The position numbers and the translations under genes are program-made. Positions 25,687 to 38,300 of a stretch of DNA of 64,000 nt are shown here, piece after piece. The stretch spans positions 310,001-374,000 of the forward strand of contig NW_026515544.1 in the NCBI RefSeq assembly GCF_014898815.1. The letters run 5' to 3'. The notes under the pieces were generated by a model. It did no database searches, was not told the origin of the DNA, and was given only the letters and a program-made list of their open reading frames with translations. Positions within the stretch are counted from its first letter, which is position 1. Every line of letters starts with the position of its first letter. Source of the stretch: Panonychus citri. Lineage: Eukaryota > Arthropoda > Arachnida > Trombidiformes > Tetranychidae.

Positions 25687-28600
25687 CTAAATGTAGATAA
25701 CATTTTGATTGGTATCTTTGTACTTGGGATCAATGTTATTGTTATAATACAGATCATTGAATTCACTGAATTCAATTGAATGATTCCAATCACGATAAAA
25801 TTCAGTGTCAGTTGTTGCCGTTGTTGTTAAACTATCGTAACTTGAATGATGTTGATTCCGCAATTTACCATTGGTGTTAATGTTAATCATGTTTCCCTCT
25901 TCATTTGGATTACTGTCCATCTCATCGGGATGATAAGCTGACCTTTGGTACATTTCTGGTGATGAAATGACCCAAGAAGAGGTATAAGGTTGATAAGATG
26001 AAGAGGTTACACTTAGATCACAAAATGAACTTGATCGAATATAAGAATTCATTTGATCGGACAATTTTCGACCTGAACGTCCTTTCGATCGCCTTCCCCA
26101 CTTAATCCAAGGTGCCAACGGTAATTTAAGACGATGATTTCCATCTAATAATAATCAGGGAAAATTAGAACAGAAAAAAGAACATAAATAATCAAAATAA
26201 CTATCGAAAGAATATCGAAAACTTTTCAAAAAAGAATAAATTTTTTCTCGAATTTTTCAATTTGTTCTAACCTTTAACCTCAATTATAAATCAACTTTAA
26301 TCTGTTAATCTGTTAGATTATCAAAGAAATCGGGTTCGGTTTCTTAAATGAGTTAACCAATTTAAGATTATTTGTTAATTGTTGTTGTTTTCGTTAAGAT
26401 CTCGGTTTTCAGTTGATCAATTTATGTTAATCAACTTTAATTATCTGTGTTAATTATATCACGTTGATCATAATCATGATAATAGGTTAAAACATCATCC
26501 ACCCAATTTATTCATGAGCTATATTAATGATGATTAAAATTCATGATCCATCATTTAGTTAAATCATCAAAAATATGATTACCATCAATATGGTGATTAA
26601 AGGCAAGCCAAACAATTAAAAGGTATTAACGATCCTCAAGTAACAATTAGTGAATCAACCTTGAGCCATTAAAATTAATTTATTAATAACTAGATTTATA
26701 TATATTAATATCAATTCCAACCCATAGGTTGTTGAGTTAAATTAATTGTAATTGTTTAATTGCAACAAAAAAACTGTTACTATTTTTTGCTGACAAAAAT
26801 AAAGTTAAATTGTAACACAAGATCAATCAACAATTAACTAACCAAACTGATTTCAACTACAACTTGAAGGTTAATCATTTTCTCAATGATTAAATTACAA
26901 TTGAAATCAAAGGAAATCTAAATTACTTCCGGGACAATTTAAGGTGAAAAAAAAAGTTACATCAATGATAACTGATGAACATGATTAGATAATCAAATTG
27001 ATTAGGTAATTAGATTACAATCAAGATGATTAACTATTTCCCACGGAGATATTAATGAATCAGAAAGAGTTGAGAAAAAAAGTTCGACATGTAATCAAAC
27101 TAACGGAAAATATAAACACAATTAACTAATTATTACAATGGAAGCGCAAAATTTTAATCAATCACAATCAGAATTGATTGAGAAAAATGTAACTGTTAAT
27201 TAATCAAATTGTTATTGATCAAATTGTGAGATGAAAAAATTTAGATACAAAATGAAAAAGCAAACGAAAATCAGGAAAATTTGTCAATCATATTGGTGAT
27301 TAATTATTAGAGAGAATCATTTTCAACAATTAAATTTGATTGTTTGACATTGATTAACCTTGTAAACTTTGTATTAATCAAGTTGCAGGTAAATTGTTAA
27401 TGTTATCGTCAACAACTATTAATATCAACTGGGTAAACAATTAAATGAAATGTGATTATGATATAGAAACTACAATTAACCTCTCAAAACAATTAACAAA
27501 TTACAGCGGAAAACTAATATAAATGAATACAAGTTAATACAAATATCATTGGTAATCAATCAATAAATCAAATTGTTTGAGAAAAATATTAATAACAATT
27601 AATATTAACAATTGATTGTAAATGAAAAGGTGAAACGGGAAACAATTAAATTGTATTATTTTGATTTCTGCTAAATTAACAATAAATCAAATTGCAATGA
27701 ACTAAATCTATATTAACTAAATACACAATTAACAATGATGATAGAAAACAAAAAGTAAATTGTTAACAATCAATAGCTGATCATTAACCGGATTTAAGAC
27801 AATCAAGTAATTATCATATCAAATTGACTAATTAAAAGACAAATTGATAATTTTTAAATTGATATCATCTTCCTATTATCACATCCTGAAAGTTGACAAT
27901 TAAAAAGTTTTTTTTTACCAATTTAATTGTAATCATATAACAATCAATCAAATTGTCCTCATAATGTTTCATTCAATTAACGGCAAACTGTTAACTATTA
28001 GAGTAACAATTGATTCTAATTGTAACAGTTAGTTTACTATTTATTGTCATTATGGTGAAAGACAATTGATTAAGATGATAATTATTTTAATCATCATCTT
28101 AATCATCAAATTAAATAATAAACAAGGTTACAATTTAAAAAATGTTGACAGAATTAGAAAACAACAATCAGGAAATGATGTTGATTAAATGATTATAATT
28201 GTTAATTGTTAAGGTAGTTTATGAATAAAAGTATTGACCTAATTACTTTGGAGATGATAACATTGTCTTAATGACAATTAACTTAATTGTTGTTATTAAT
28301 TATTGGAATTGTTTCTTAGTTAAAAAAAAAGTTTTAATTCTTTTGTCTTGATTTGATTGCTTACATATTTTATCCTTAATTGTTTCGAGCTACTAATTAA
28401 CTACCGAGTTTTAATTGTTGTTATCTGATGAAAGAAGCATCAACAATTATAATTAATTTTCATCACGAACTTGATTGTCACATCAGCTAATAATAGTAAC
28501 AATTGGTTTCTTAATTGTCTACGATTAATGTGTGAGGTATATGTTGATTGTGGTTAATCAAATTACTTTTAATGGTAAATTTATTTCATTCATTTTCTAT

Positions 28601-29328
28601 TGCAATTTAATTGTCATTTAATTTTAAGGTCAATTGATCAATTAAATTGTTTACCTATGTTAATATTAAATGACCGTAACAATCAAATTAAATGTAACTC
28701 GTAAATCAATTATAATTTAATGGTCATTGTAATGACATTTATGATTTAGTTATTAAAATTATGATTAAATTGTTGGATAATAATAAAAACAATAGTTTGA
28801 TTGTTCAGGAATTAAATTCAATTTTGGTTAATCAGATTAACAGTAGTTAAGTTAATCACAATTAGTGGTTGATGGTTGAAAAATATTGACCAATAAAAAA
28901 TGAGAAATAGTAACAAATCAATTGATTTTCAATGGGATTAAAAATAATCTCACAATTTAAACTGAATCAAATCAGTTATGAAATTATCTTAATCATGATT
29001 AAGATTTACCATTAGTTTTAAGTTGACATTTTATAAATGATTAACTGATTTGATTTGGAGACTTACCAGTTTGAGAAGCATTTTTTTTCCTCATTGATTC
29101 AATTGTGGGTAATTGATGAGGATTAGATTTAACCATTGGATTATCATAAAATGTTTCATGATATCTGTTAATCTGTCCTTGTTGATGATGATGAGATTTA
29201 GATGATTTGTCATCCTCATCATCAACAAAACAAAGGGTTATTAGGAAATGGACAACCATCAATGTTGTTATCACAACAGCGATCATGAAGGCAAGTATAA
29301 TCCATGGTGCGAAAAAGTATAAATTCAT
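25687..29328 (-). CDS. Unrecognised single-pass membrane protein
   Basis: Two exons, 29328-29067 and 26144-25687, joined by a 2.9 kb GT-AG intron with matching phase, give 239 residues. I do not recognise the family. Residues about 7-33 (APWIILAFMIAVVITTLMVV...) form one strong transmembrane segment close to the N-terminus, followed by the acidic patch DDEDD, a His/Gln stretch, then a basic stretch APWIKWGRRSKGRSGRK after the splice junction. The rest is rich in Ser, Thr, Tyr and Asn with no visible fold. A TGA lies in frame one codon before the second-last triplet upstream of the start ATG, so the start is plausible unless an unseen exon splices in. The arrangement suggests a signal-anchor or a small adaptor with a long disordered tail. 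Further 5' exons cannot be excluded. Confidence 0.55.
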
Positions 29329-29770
29329 CCAAAAGAATCAGATTAATCATCAGATTAGTGATGAAACTTTTGAGATAATCTCATAATCCACAGTTTGGCA
29401 AAAGATCACTTGATAAAGTGAGAGAGTAAATTATAATTGATTGTTGATTAAGGTAATTGTTTGGCAGACAATTTAAATCTGAATAGTGATTGATGTAAAG
29501 TTGAACACATCAAATTGTTACATTAACGAAGTTTAAAAAAAGTGAATAGACTTTGAAGAGATGTAAATAAAAGATGAATAAACAATCAATTGTTGATCAT
29601 TGAATACCGTTGATGAAGATGATGATGATGATGATGATGGAAATATCTTCCCAAGGATGATGATGATGTTCAACAAGTTAACATGGTAAAGGTACTGTGC
29701 CTGTAACAGGTAACTGACTAACTGAATGAAAATTCAAACTGAATAAAGTTTGAGTGAGAAAGAGACGTAA

Positions 29771-29798
29771 AGAGAGAGAGAGAGAGAGAGAGAGAGAC
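29771..29798. repeat. (GA)n microsatellite
   Basis: About 28 bp of perfect AG repeat followed by a GATGAT run. Confidence 0.95.
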
Positions 29799-30024
29799 GA
29801 TGATGATGATGGTGATGATGGAAGATGATCAACAGAGTGAGAAGAGGTAAAGTGAGAGGAGAGAAGGGAAAGAGAGACAAGTTTTCTCTCCAACTTTTTC
29901 CTCAACTTTTGCTTCCCTCAATAGACCAACATGAAGTGTTTCAAGTTACCAGAATTTTTCGTTACCACAATTAGAAGATGAAACCAGAATTTGTTTCTAT
30001 TATTTAAATTGATTGAACAGACTA

Positions 30025-30028
<4 letters not shown>

Positions 30029-30072
<44 letters not shown>
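30029..30072. repeat. (GA)n microsatellite, about 44 bp
   Basis: A perfect dinucleotide repeat read directly from the sequence. Confidence 0.95.
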
Positions 30073-30076
<4 letters not shown>

Positions 30077-33003
30077 CGATGAAGATATTGTTATTGATAT
30101 AATGAACCAGAAAGATGATAAATGATGAGAATGGGAAAAAAAGTAAGATGATGTACATGGCGTTTCAATTTGTGACCTTATCAAGGCGTGAACAAGTCAA
30201 TTCCAGGCAATTCAATGGATCAGCGATTCTATACCGAGAGAGACAGAGAGATGATGATGATGTTTTAAGGAGTTTAATAGTAATTGTATTGTTATCATCT
30301 AATATACACTAATAAAATATCATCTATGATGAAGATGATAATAATGATAGGAATAGAAATTCATTGAAAAGAAAACTTTTTTTCCGGTTTCATGTTTTTC
30401 CTATTTTTTCAAAGCTCCAGGTATTTACTTTTAGAAAACATTATAAAAAAAAGACTTACCTGAACATCATCATCTCTCCCCTGGAGATTATGGTCATCTC
30501 TTTCTCATCATCATCCTTTCCACATTATCAGTATAATAACAATGAAGATAACATGATGATGATCAGATGAATCTTCCTCTTTCTTTTTTTTTGCTTCCAA
30601 ACTTTTACCTGTAATCAGAATTAGAGAAATTAACTTTTGATTCCAATACCTTCCTACTTACAATGATAATAATTATAATCCAAATAATTACATGACAATC
30701 AATTCTAACAAAATTAACCTTCACAAACCATTTAAACATTACAATCAATTAACTGTTACCGGTAAACTAAAAAACTGATTCAATCAAAATTCAGCCTCAT
30801 ATGAAAAGTTTTCATGGTTATCGGTCAATTTGATTATGATTATCGTTAATTCAAAGGGAGATGATTAATAATAACTTGATTTTTAAACATAATAACTTAT
30901 AAAAAGTTAATCTAATCTTCAGAGTGATTAACAATTTGATTGTAACAATGATCAAAATACACTAATTAAACCCACTAACATCATAAAACCAACACCTACA
31001 TATGAAAATAAAGTTACAAAAACAGTAATCAAATGGGTTGGACGATCAGATTAAAACAAGATTAAGATTGATTCTATTGATTAAACATATTTTTTAACAA
31101 TTAACTTTTACCATTGAAAAATTCATTGAGAAAAAAGCTTTACCTTTAACGTATTTCCATTATTATCCGTATCCGTAGGTCACTTGAGGTCAACGGAAAT
31201 GATAATGAAAGTTTACCTTTATTTTGAGCAAAAAAACAGGTAATTTGAATGCGTTTACCCAACCGGTGAGACTGCGATGTAACTACAATTAAATCTAATC
31301 ATTATAACATTGTATTCCAATGAATGTAAAGACAATTTAAATTGTGCTCATTATATAATGAGGATAATAAAGTTAACATTGTCACGTTACAATCAAAATT
31401 AATTGTCACTGTTAAAGTTTACTTTTTTTTCTTGGCTTAATCCTTGGGTAGGATTCTGTAACTTTTGTTTGACTTTTGATTATCATTGAAATACATGCTT
31501 AATATAACAGCAATTAACTATTAATTGACTTATCTACGTGTTAATTAAGATGGGCAATTAAGTTGATTATCATATCATGTGTTTAGTTAATCTTATTGAT
31601 TAGTAATTAACATGATCTTCTTTGGGTTTTTGTCTCATTGTTTGTTAATCTGATTTGATTTTTATTATATTAATATTAATATTTTCATGATTTTGATGAT
31701 TATCAGAATTGTAATTGATATTAAATTGTTTTAATCAAGATGATTAAGCAAGATTGTATTATTGTGATCATGATAATGGTGATAATGAGGAAGTAAATCA
31801 GTAATGATCATCAGAATGATTAACAAATTGCTCAGAACAAATGATTAGATGAAAAGTTTTTTGCTGAATTGACAACAATTAAATATAAGTTTTTTTTGAT
31901 GATTTTCTAATATTCTTAATTGTGATTGATTATTGAGATCATAGAATCGCCAGATCAACATTTGATCTGATAAACTATTGTGTTAATTTCATTAATCATT
32001 AATCCGCCTAAGGATAAGCTAAATCCTAACTGGATTAAAAGTTTATTATTAAACTGGTTAGTTAATTGAACTCTATCTATCTGTTCAATTGTTGTGATAA
32101 TTGTCATAATTTGATCAAATGATTTATTGTTTATTTGAATGATTAACAATAATTTAGACACTCTGATTGAGTTGGATAATTATTATGATATAATTAATGT
32201 CAATGACTTGATTTTTTACCTTAGTGTTTATGATTAACTTTTGATTAAGTTGACAATGTCACTGTATCACCATCAGTGAAAGTTAATCAACAGACCATCA
32301 AGTTAAACAATTAACAATCAAACATGTCACTTGAGTAACAAGAAAAAGTGATTCAGTTGATGATTAAGATTCAAAAATTCACTGATGCAGTTTAATTGTT
32401 GTTGATTAGGACATTGGCGTTTTCACTTAGGTGAAAGTTTCATATTAACAGATGAAAATCTTAATCATTATTAAATTGTGACAGTTACTTTGATTTAACT
32501 GTAAATTGATTACAAATCAAGTAGATTGATTAAAATAGTAACTAATGTTAATCAAGTTATTGATTCAGTTATTAATATTTCTGTTAAAACACTCAGATTT
32601 GAGCCTGATTGTAAATGCAAATTCAAATTTGATTTTTATTCCAATCATGAAATTGAATCGGACAGTTTATGTTCAGCTCATTGATTTTTCTATTATCTGA
32701 TTCGTTTAAATTTAACAATTAATTTATATTCTCGTGATTATATTGATTCATATGATTGGAAATCATTCAGAACTCTGCTGAGTTTATTCATAGAAACATG
32801 TAGGTTACATGTCGATCATTTTAAATTAATTATCTTTCTGATTGAAAGGAAAGAAAACTTTTCTTCGATTTTCATAAATGATCAATTTTCTACAAGTTGA
32901 TTTTCGACGATAACAATTGATTGACCAAAGCGATCGATGAGTTGTGAGAAAATTAACTGATCAGCAAAAAGTTCTAGACTAAATTATCGGACGATCAATA
33001 AGC

Positions 33004-33037
33004 TATAAACTATTCTTAATATTATTATCCAGTTCGT
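33004..33037 (+). promoter_or_regulatory. Possible TATA box plus initiator for the carboxylesterase
   Basis: TATAAA at 33004-33009 is followed 27 bases later by CCAGTTC, which fits the arthropod initiator consensus YYANWYY with its A at 33031. This would give a 5' UTR of about 108 bases. Both motifs are common in AT-rich DNA, so this is a suggestion only. Confidence 0.35.
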
Positions 33038-33138
33038 TCATTTTACCATTTCAATCGATATTCATTTAGAATTGTTAAAATCGTTAGTTATTGTTAAGAA
33101 TTAATAGTGAGTAGGTTAACTTTGGTTTAATTGTTTCG

Positions 33139-34889
33139 ATGAAAATGAAGTCCTTTTTAATGGTTTCGATAATCATTATCCAATCTAATTTGATCATCAG
33201 TGAGTTCAATAAAAGTAGCGCTGGTCCAATCGTTGGACTTGATTCAGGTTTGATTCAAGGAAAGTCGAAAATGTTTCGTGGTATTGAGGTTTATCAGTTT
33301 CTTTGTATTCCCTATGGTGAACCTCCAATTGGTGTGAATCGATTCAAAAGGTCAGTCCCTAAATCGACTTGGACTGGTGTTTTGTCTACTCGTGAATGGG
33401 GTCCCTATTGCGTCCAATCGACACTGACCAGTGACATTAAGGTGTCAGAGGATTGTTTGTCTCTAAATGTTTTTACAACTTCGATCGCTGTTGATGATGT
33501 TCAAAAGGGTGACAAGCAACAACTTCGACCCGTCATGGTTTGGATCCATGGGGGAGCATTTCGTCTTGGTTCAGCTCATATGGCCTCTCTTTTCGATGGA
33601 ACCGCTTTAGCGGCTTTGGAGGATGTGGTTATTGTAACGATCAACTATCGTCTTGGTGTCTTTGGTTTCTTGTACTTACCCGATTCCGAAATTCCCGGTA
33701 ACATGGGACTTTGGGATCAGAATTTAGCACTCAAATGGGTCCAAAGTAATATCATTCATTTTGGCGGTAATCCCGATCGGGTGACGATATTTGGTGAATC
33801 AGCGGGCTCCTTGTCCGTTTCTGCTCACATTGTATCACCACAATCGGAGGGCTTATTTGCCAATGCAATCATGCAAAGCGGGGCAATTTATGGTCTACAC
33901 TTGTTGTCACCCAAAAACACCACTGAATCATTTCTGAAACAAATTAATTGTTCATCAATTGACCAGAAACTTTGTCTCTCATCATTTAAATTTCATGATC
34001 ACCCGGAGGTGGAATCTATAGATTTCTGGCCAATTTACGGCGATGATTTTTTACCCGTTCTACCTGAAGATGTTGTCTCATCATCGGGTGTAGCCAATGA
34101 TCTGAATCTATTGATTGGGACAGTTGGATACGAAGGAGCGTTAATGTTGGTTTGCAAAGATCCAATTACTTTCGATCCCGCTAATCCGATTGAGTTAAAT
34201 GTTTCCAATGTTAGAGGTATCATAAGTTACCTATTTGGTTCATCGTCAGTTGATTATTTTACTGACAAATATAATATAAGTTCATTAGGTAACAATTCAG
34301 ATGAACTTAGACTCCAATTAGCTAAGCTGGTCGGTGATGTTATCCTTACCTGTCCAACTTATATCTTTGCCCGTGACCTGGTCAAGCAAAATAATATCAA
34401 CAATGTTTACGGCTACTATCAAAGTCAACGTCCATCCAGATCACCATTTTCTTTTATGAATGAAAATAAATGGGTACCGGTAACTCACTCAGATGATATT
34501 CTATTTGTTTTTGGCTATCCCTTGATGGAAGATGAAAAATATCCCAATGAAGATTTGATTCTATCTTCAATGATGATCAATATATGGACAACATTTGCCA
34601 AAACCGGGTAAGTCAACAACAATTAAACTATCACAAAAAAACTGTAACAATCTAATTAATCTACAGTAAACCTCCACCGATTGGTCCATTTAAATGGTCA
34701 AACTGGACAATGAATTCTAATAAAACTGTCACCCCATTTATAATGGAATTGAATTCTAAAAAAGTTAATCTCAATGACGAAAATGTTGCAAGTTCTTGTT
34801 TCGATAAGTGGCCATTTCCATTGGAAAAATCATACAATCTTCAAATAGAATTCGGTAAATCATTTAAGATCCTAACAATTAATCAATGA
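33139..34889 (+). CDS. Secreted carboxylesterase (type B / COesterase family)
   Basis: Alpha/beta-hydrolase that cleaves carboxylic esters; arthropod members act in detoxification, hormone or pheromone turnover. Exons 33139-34607 and 34667-34889 give 563 residues, the usual family length. A hydrophobic N-terminus (MKMKSFLMVSIIIIQSNLII) is a likely signal peptide. Landmarks: FRGIEVYQFLCIPYGEPP, EDCLSLNVF, the oxyanion-hole motif VMVWIHGGAF, nucleophile elbow FGESAGS (Ser221), acid Glu332 in GYEGAL, and His450 in VTHSDD. All three triad positions are filled, so it should be active. No C-terminal anchor is seen in this model; the second exon stops at TGA 34887-34889. A GGTAAATC shortly before that stop could serve as an alternative donor. 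Exact substrate and clade (JHE-like or other) cannot be read from sequence. Confidence 0.93.
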
Positions 34890-35358
34890 TAAACTAACAA
34901 AACAATCAACTAATCATTTGATAGGTAAATTGTCCCAACTTTCTGGCTGAAAATCATCAATTGTTACAGTTAATTTCTGGTTAATATTTATGTTCCTAAC
35001 CAATAGATGGCTGTTCTGATCAACCAATATTTGATTGTGACAATTAAACACGATCGATAAGCTTGTGAACACTAATTGTAATGTTCAGATAGTCAATCAA
35101 TATCTCATAATTAATCCTCATTTAGATGAAAAGTCAACTCGAATTCATGTAAGTAAAAGTCTCTATCGATCGATAAATGAATTATATTTTTTATTGGTGA
35201 TCAAAGTGCTGAGAAATTGGAATTATTCATTTCGATTTTTTTTTTACTTTGTTTCCGTAATAATAATAATAATAATATATAAGAAGATTACATTATCACA
35301 ATTAAATAATAGTAATATTAATAAACACAATCAATTCTAATCATGATTAAGGTGAGAA
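34890..35358. other. Convergent spacer between carboxylesterase and TMEM200-like gene
   Basis: A plus-strand AATAAA lies at 35320-35325, 430 bases after the esterase stop. A minus-strand AATAAA (TTTATT at 35190-35195) lies before it in plus coordinates. If both are used, the two 3' UTRs overlap by more than 100 bases. There is an AAT run near 35260-35278. No coding sequence is seen. Confidence 0.5.
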
Positions 35359-38300
35359 TCACCTTTTTCTATTAGTAACCGACCCGTTACTCAAAGCCCC
35401 TTCTCGCAATAAAGGGAATCGTTTGTCAGTCGTTGTCGATGCCGTTGATTCAGAAGAAATTGAATTATCACCAGTGTTGATTTCAATTGATTTCTCGGGT
35501 CGATTTAATTTGATTATTGGTGGTGCTTTTGAAGATGTGGAAGTTGTCGGTAATAATCTGGTTGATTCGCTTGTTTCATCGTCTTTAACATTTGCATCCT
35601 CATCAATTGTCTCGTCCTTTGTTGTTGTTGTTGTCGTGGTCGATGGTAAGTCTTTTGATTTAGACTTTAATTGTTTGGTTGGAGGTAATTTTAATTTCTC
35701 AAGTGCTTTACTTAAATCTTCATCTAAATCAATTTGTAAAGGTGAATCAAGTTCACTTGCATTAGATGAAAATTCTGATGAAAGTTCTGATCGAAAGCCA
35801 AATGATGATGAAGGTTCATCAATATTGGCTGCCGTTGTTGTTGGTCCTGAATTTGGTCTAGTTTGATGGTCATGATGATGATGGTGAGATGATGATGATT
35901 TTTGATGATGGCCAATATATGATGATGACTGTTGTTGATAAGTAGTTGTAGGCCTTTGTTGCGATGATTTAACTTGTTGTTGTTGTTGTTGTTGTTGATG
36001 ATGATGGTAAAGGTGATGATGTGGTGCTGATGATGTTGATTGATAAGGATGATGATGATTAGTAATATTAAAAGGACTAGTTGATGATGATGGTCGAGAT
36101 CGTCTAAGTGGCACAAATAGGTCATCACTGGAAGATGATGTTGATGAAAGTCCATCACTTTCAATGGAAGCCAAAACTTTAGGACGATGAAACGGTAACG
36201 AGTGCCGACCCAAATTGGCCTGTTCAATTAACCGTTGTAATTGGTCTTGTTGTTGTTTCAATAGTTTCTGTTGTTGAATGATTAACTGCTCTTGGATTCG
36301 TTGTTGTTCAATTATCTTAATGTTAATCGGTGGATCCTTTTGGTCAAGATACAATTCCATTGACATTGAATGGGTTGGTGAGGCTGAGCACGAACATCGA
36401 GATGAACGCCAACGCGCTGGGACAGTTAGTGAACATCCCTCTGGATCGGAAAGCTCAGTTTCTTGAGGGGAAGGAAGTGCAAAATAATAAGATTCAATGT
36501 TGGGACTAATTACATGGCTTAATGAGGTGGCCCCGCTTGAGAAACTCGCTAATTGTTTGTTCAAATCAGCACCAGAACCACCGGCATCACCACCAGTGGA
36601 AGTTGATTGTTGAAACTGATAACCTTGGTGTGATTTACCACCTCGAACCTAATATGTATCAAAATTAAATCAATGGATCAATTTTAACGACAATTTAATC
36701 ACATGGGAAGTACAAATAGTCAACTGAATAAAAAAAAACAAGCAACAGATACAAAAATGAGTTAATCCTAATCTCTGGATTATCTTTGATGGATTTTGTT
36801 TCTATTAGTTTTCTGATTGCAATCAATTGTCTACAGATGAGTTAAAGATAAATCATTTAATTGTGACTGATTATCATTTATTGCCAAGTATTATAAATAT
36901 TAACATATACGATTAGATGTAAAAGTTAATCATCAATCGTGACAATTAAAAGGTAGATGATAAGAAATAAAATTGACAAAATTAAAATAATAAACAATAA
37001 CCTTTATTAACCAGAGAAAATTATTACAATTAAAAGGTGAGTTCAAGAAAAGGTAATCTTAATTAAGTGATGATTAAATTGTTGATTACATTGAACAAAA
37101 GTTAAATTGTTATTTGTGTAATTAGATGACAAAATTAACATTGTTAATTGTTGAGTTGAGTTGAGTGAAAAGTTGGACTGGAAATATAATCTAATTGTTT
37201 GTGTGATTGATGTTTTTTTGATAAATTGATTGTGATTAACTATTGGTCAAATCTTGATCTCGTTGAAATGGTTAATTGTTCCAATATAATTAATATGATT
37301 GTTAATTGAAGCAACATGAAAGTTGATAAATTGACAAACTATTAAGTTGATGATGATTTCGTATTCATATTAATGGTAATGATTAATATGAATATTAGAT
37401 AATAATGATTGAACGGAAGAGAGAGAGAGAGAAAGTTAAATTATCGATCTTATCATCATGAAGAATGATGATGAAAATTCAATCAATGTTGAAGAAAAGA
37501 TGAGTTGAAGATGAAAGAAAAATGTCATCACAATCATCATGATGATAACACTTTTTCATTTCTCGTATGATAATTGTCTCTCTCTCTCTCTCTCTTCCAT
37601 TCAAAATTAAATTAGAATAATCTTCCTTGATCATCATCATGTTCAAACATGGAAACTGAACTGAAAAATACTCAAGAATCAAAGATTATTAAATTGTTAT
37701 CATTTGGTTGACATTGAGAGACTCAAAGTAAAATATACTTTTCGATGATAATCATCATCGTCCTTTCACTCTGGTTGGCTTTACATCGATCAATCAATTG
37801 GCAAACAAATATAACGACAATTCTTGATGATATCATGATAAAATGTTGAGAGAATCTCGATTGAATATCTCATAACCTTTTTTATTGAGGGGAAAATGTT
37901 CTAATATTTCGAACAATCGATTTTCAAAAAGGTTCTAAGAGGAGAAAGATACCAGAAATAATAAAGTCTCTCTCTCTCTCTCTCTCTCACTCGCTCTCTC
38001 TTCTCTCTAGATCGAAAGTCTCACCATTATCTTTAATCGTCACAATATAATCGCCATCGATTAACAATCAATTATATCATATAAGATAAACCATTAATTG
38101 TAACGTTTGAAACTTTAACAGAAGGAAAAACTAAATAGTCATGACGAAAGACAAAATTTAGTTAAATCAACTATTGAATTCTGTCTTAATCAATGGTAAA
38201 ATTTTCCATCAACTTGATACCCTGACAATTAGCTTGACAATTAAATCAAAGAAATTGCGCGAAAAAATTGATTCAAAAAATGACAATTCCAGTGAGTTCG

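Larger units (their letters stand above)
29329..33138. other. Divergent intergenic region upstream of the carboxylesterase
   Basis: About 3.8 kb with the promoters of the membrane-protein gene and the esterase. It holds two long (GA)n tracts and GATGAT runs (29614-29640, 29799-29820). ORFs across the repeats are Ser-Leu or Arg-Glu artefacts. Confidence 0.5.

Noticed and set aside
29678..30184. Ser-Leu-rich ORFs over the (GA)n tracts
   Set aside because: Artefacts of dinucleotide repeats read through without stops.
35724..36227. His/Gln/Leu-rich ORF on the minus strand in another frame of the TMEM200-like exon
   Set aside because: Shadow of a Ser/Gln/His-rich region; its composition comes entirely from CAT/CAA repeats.
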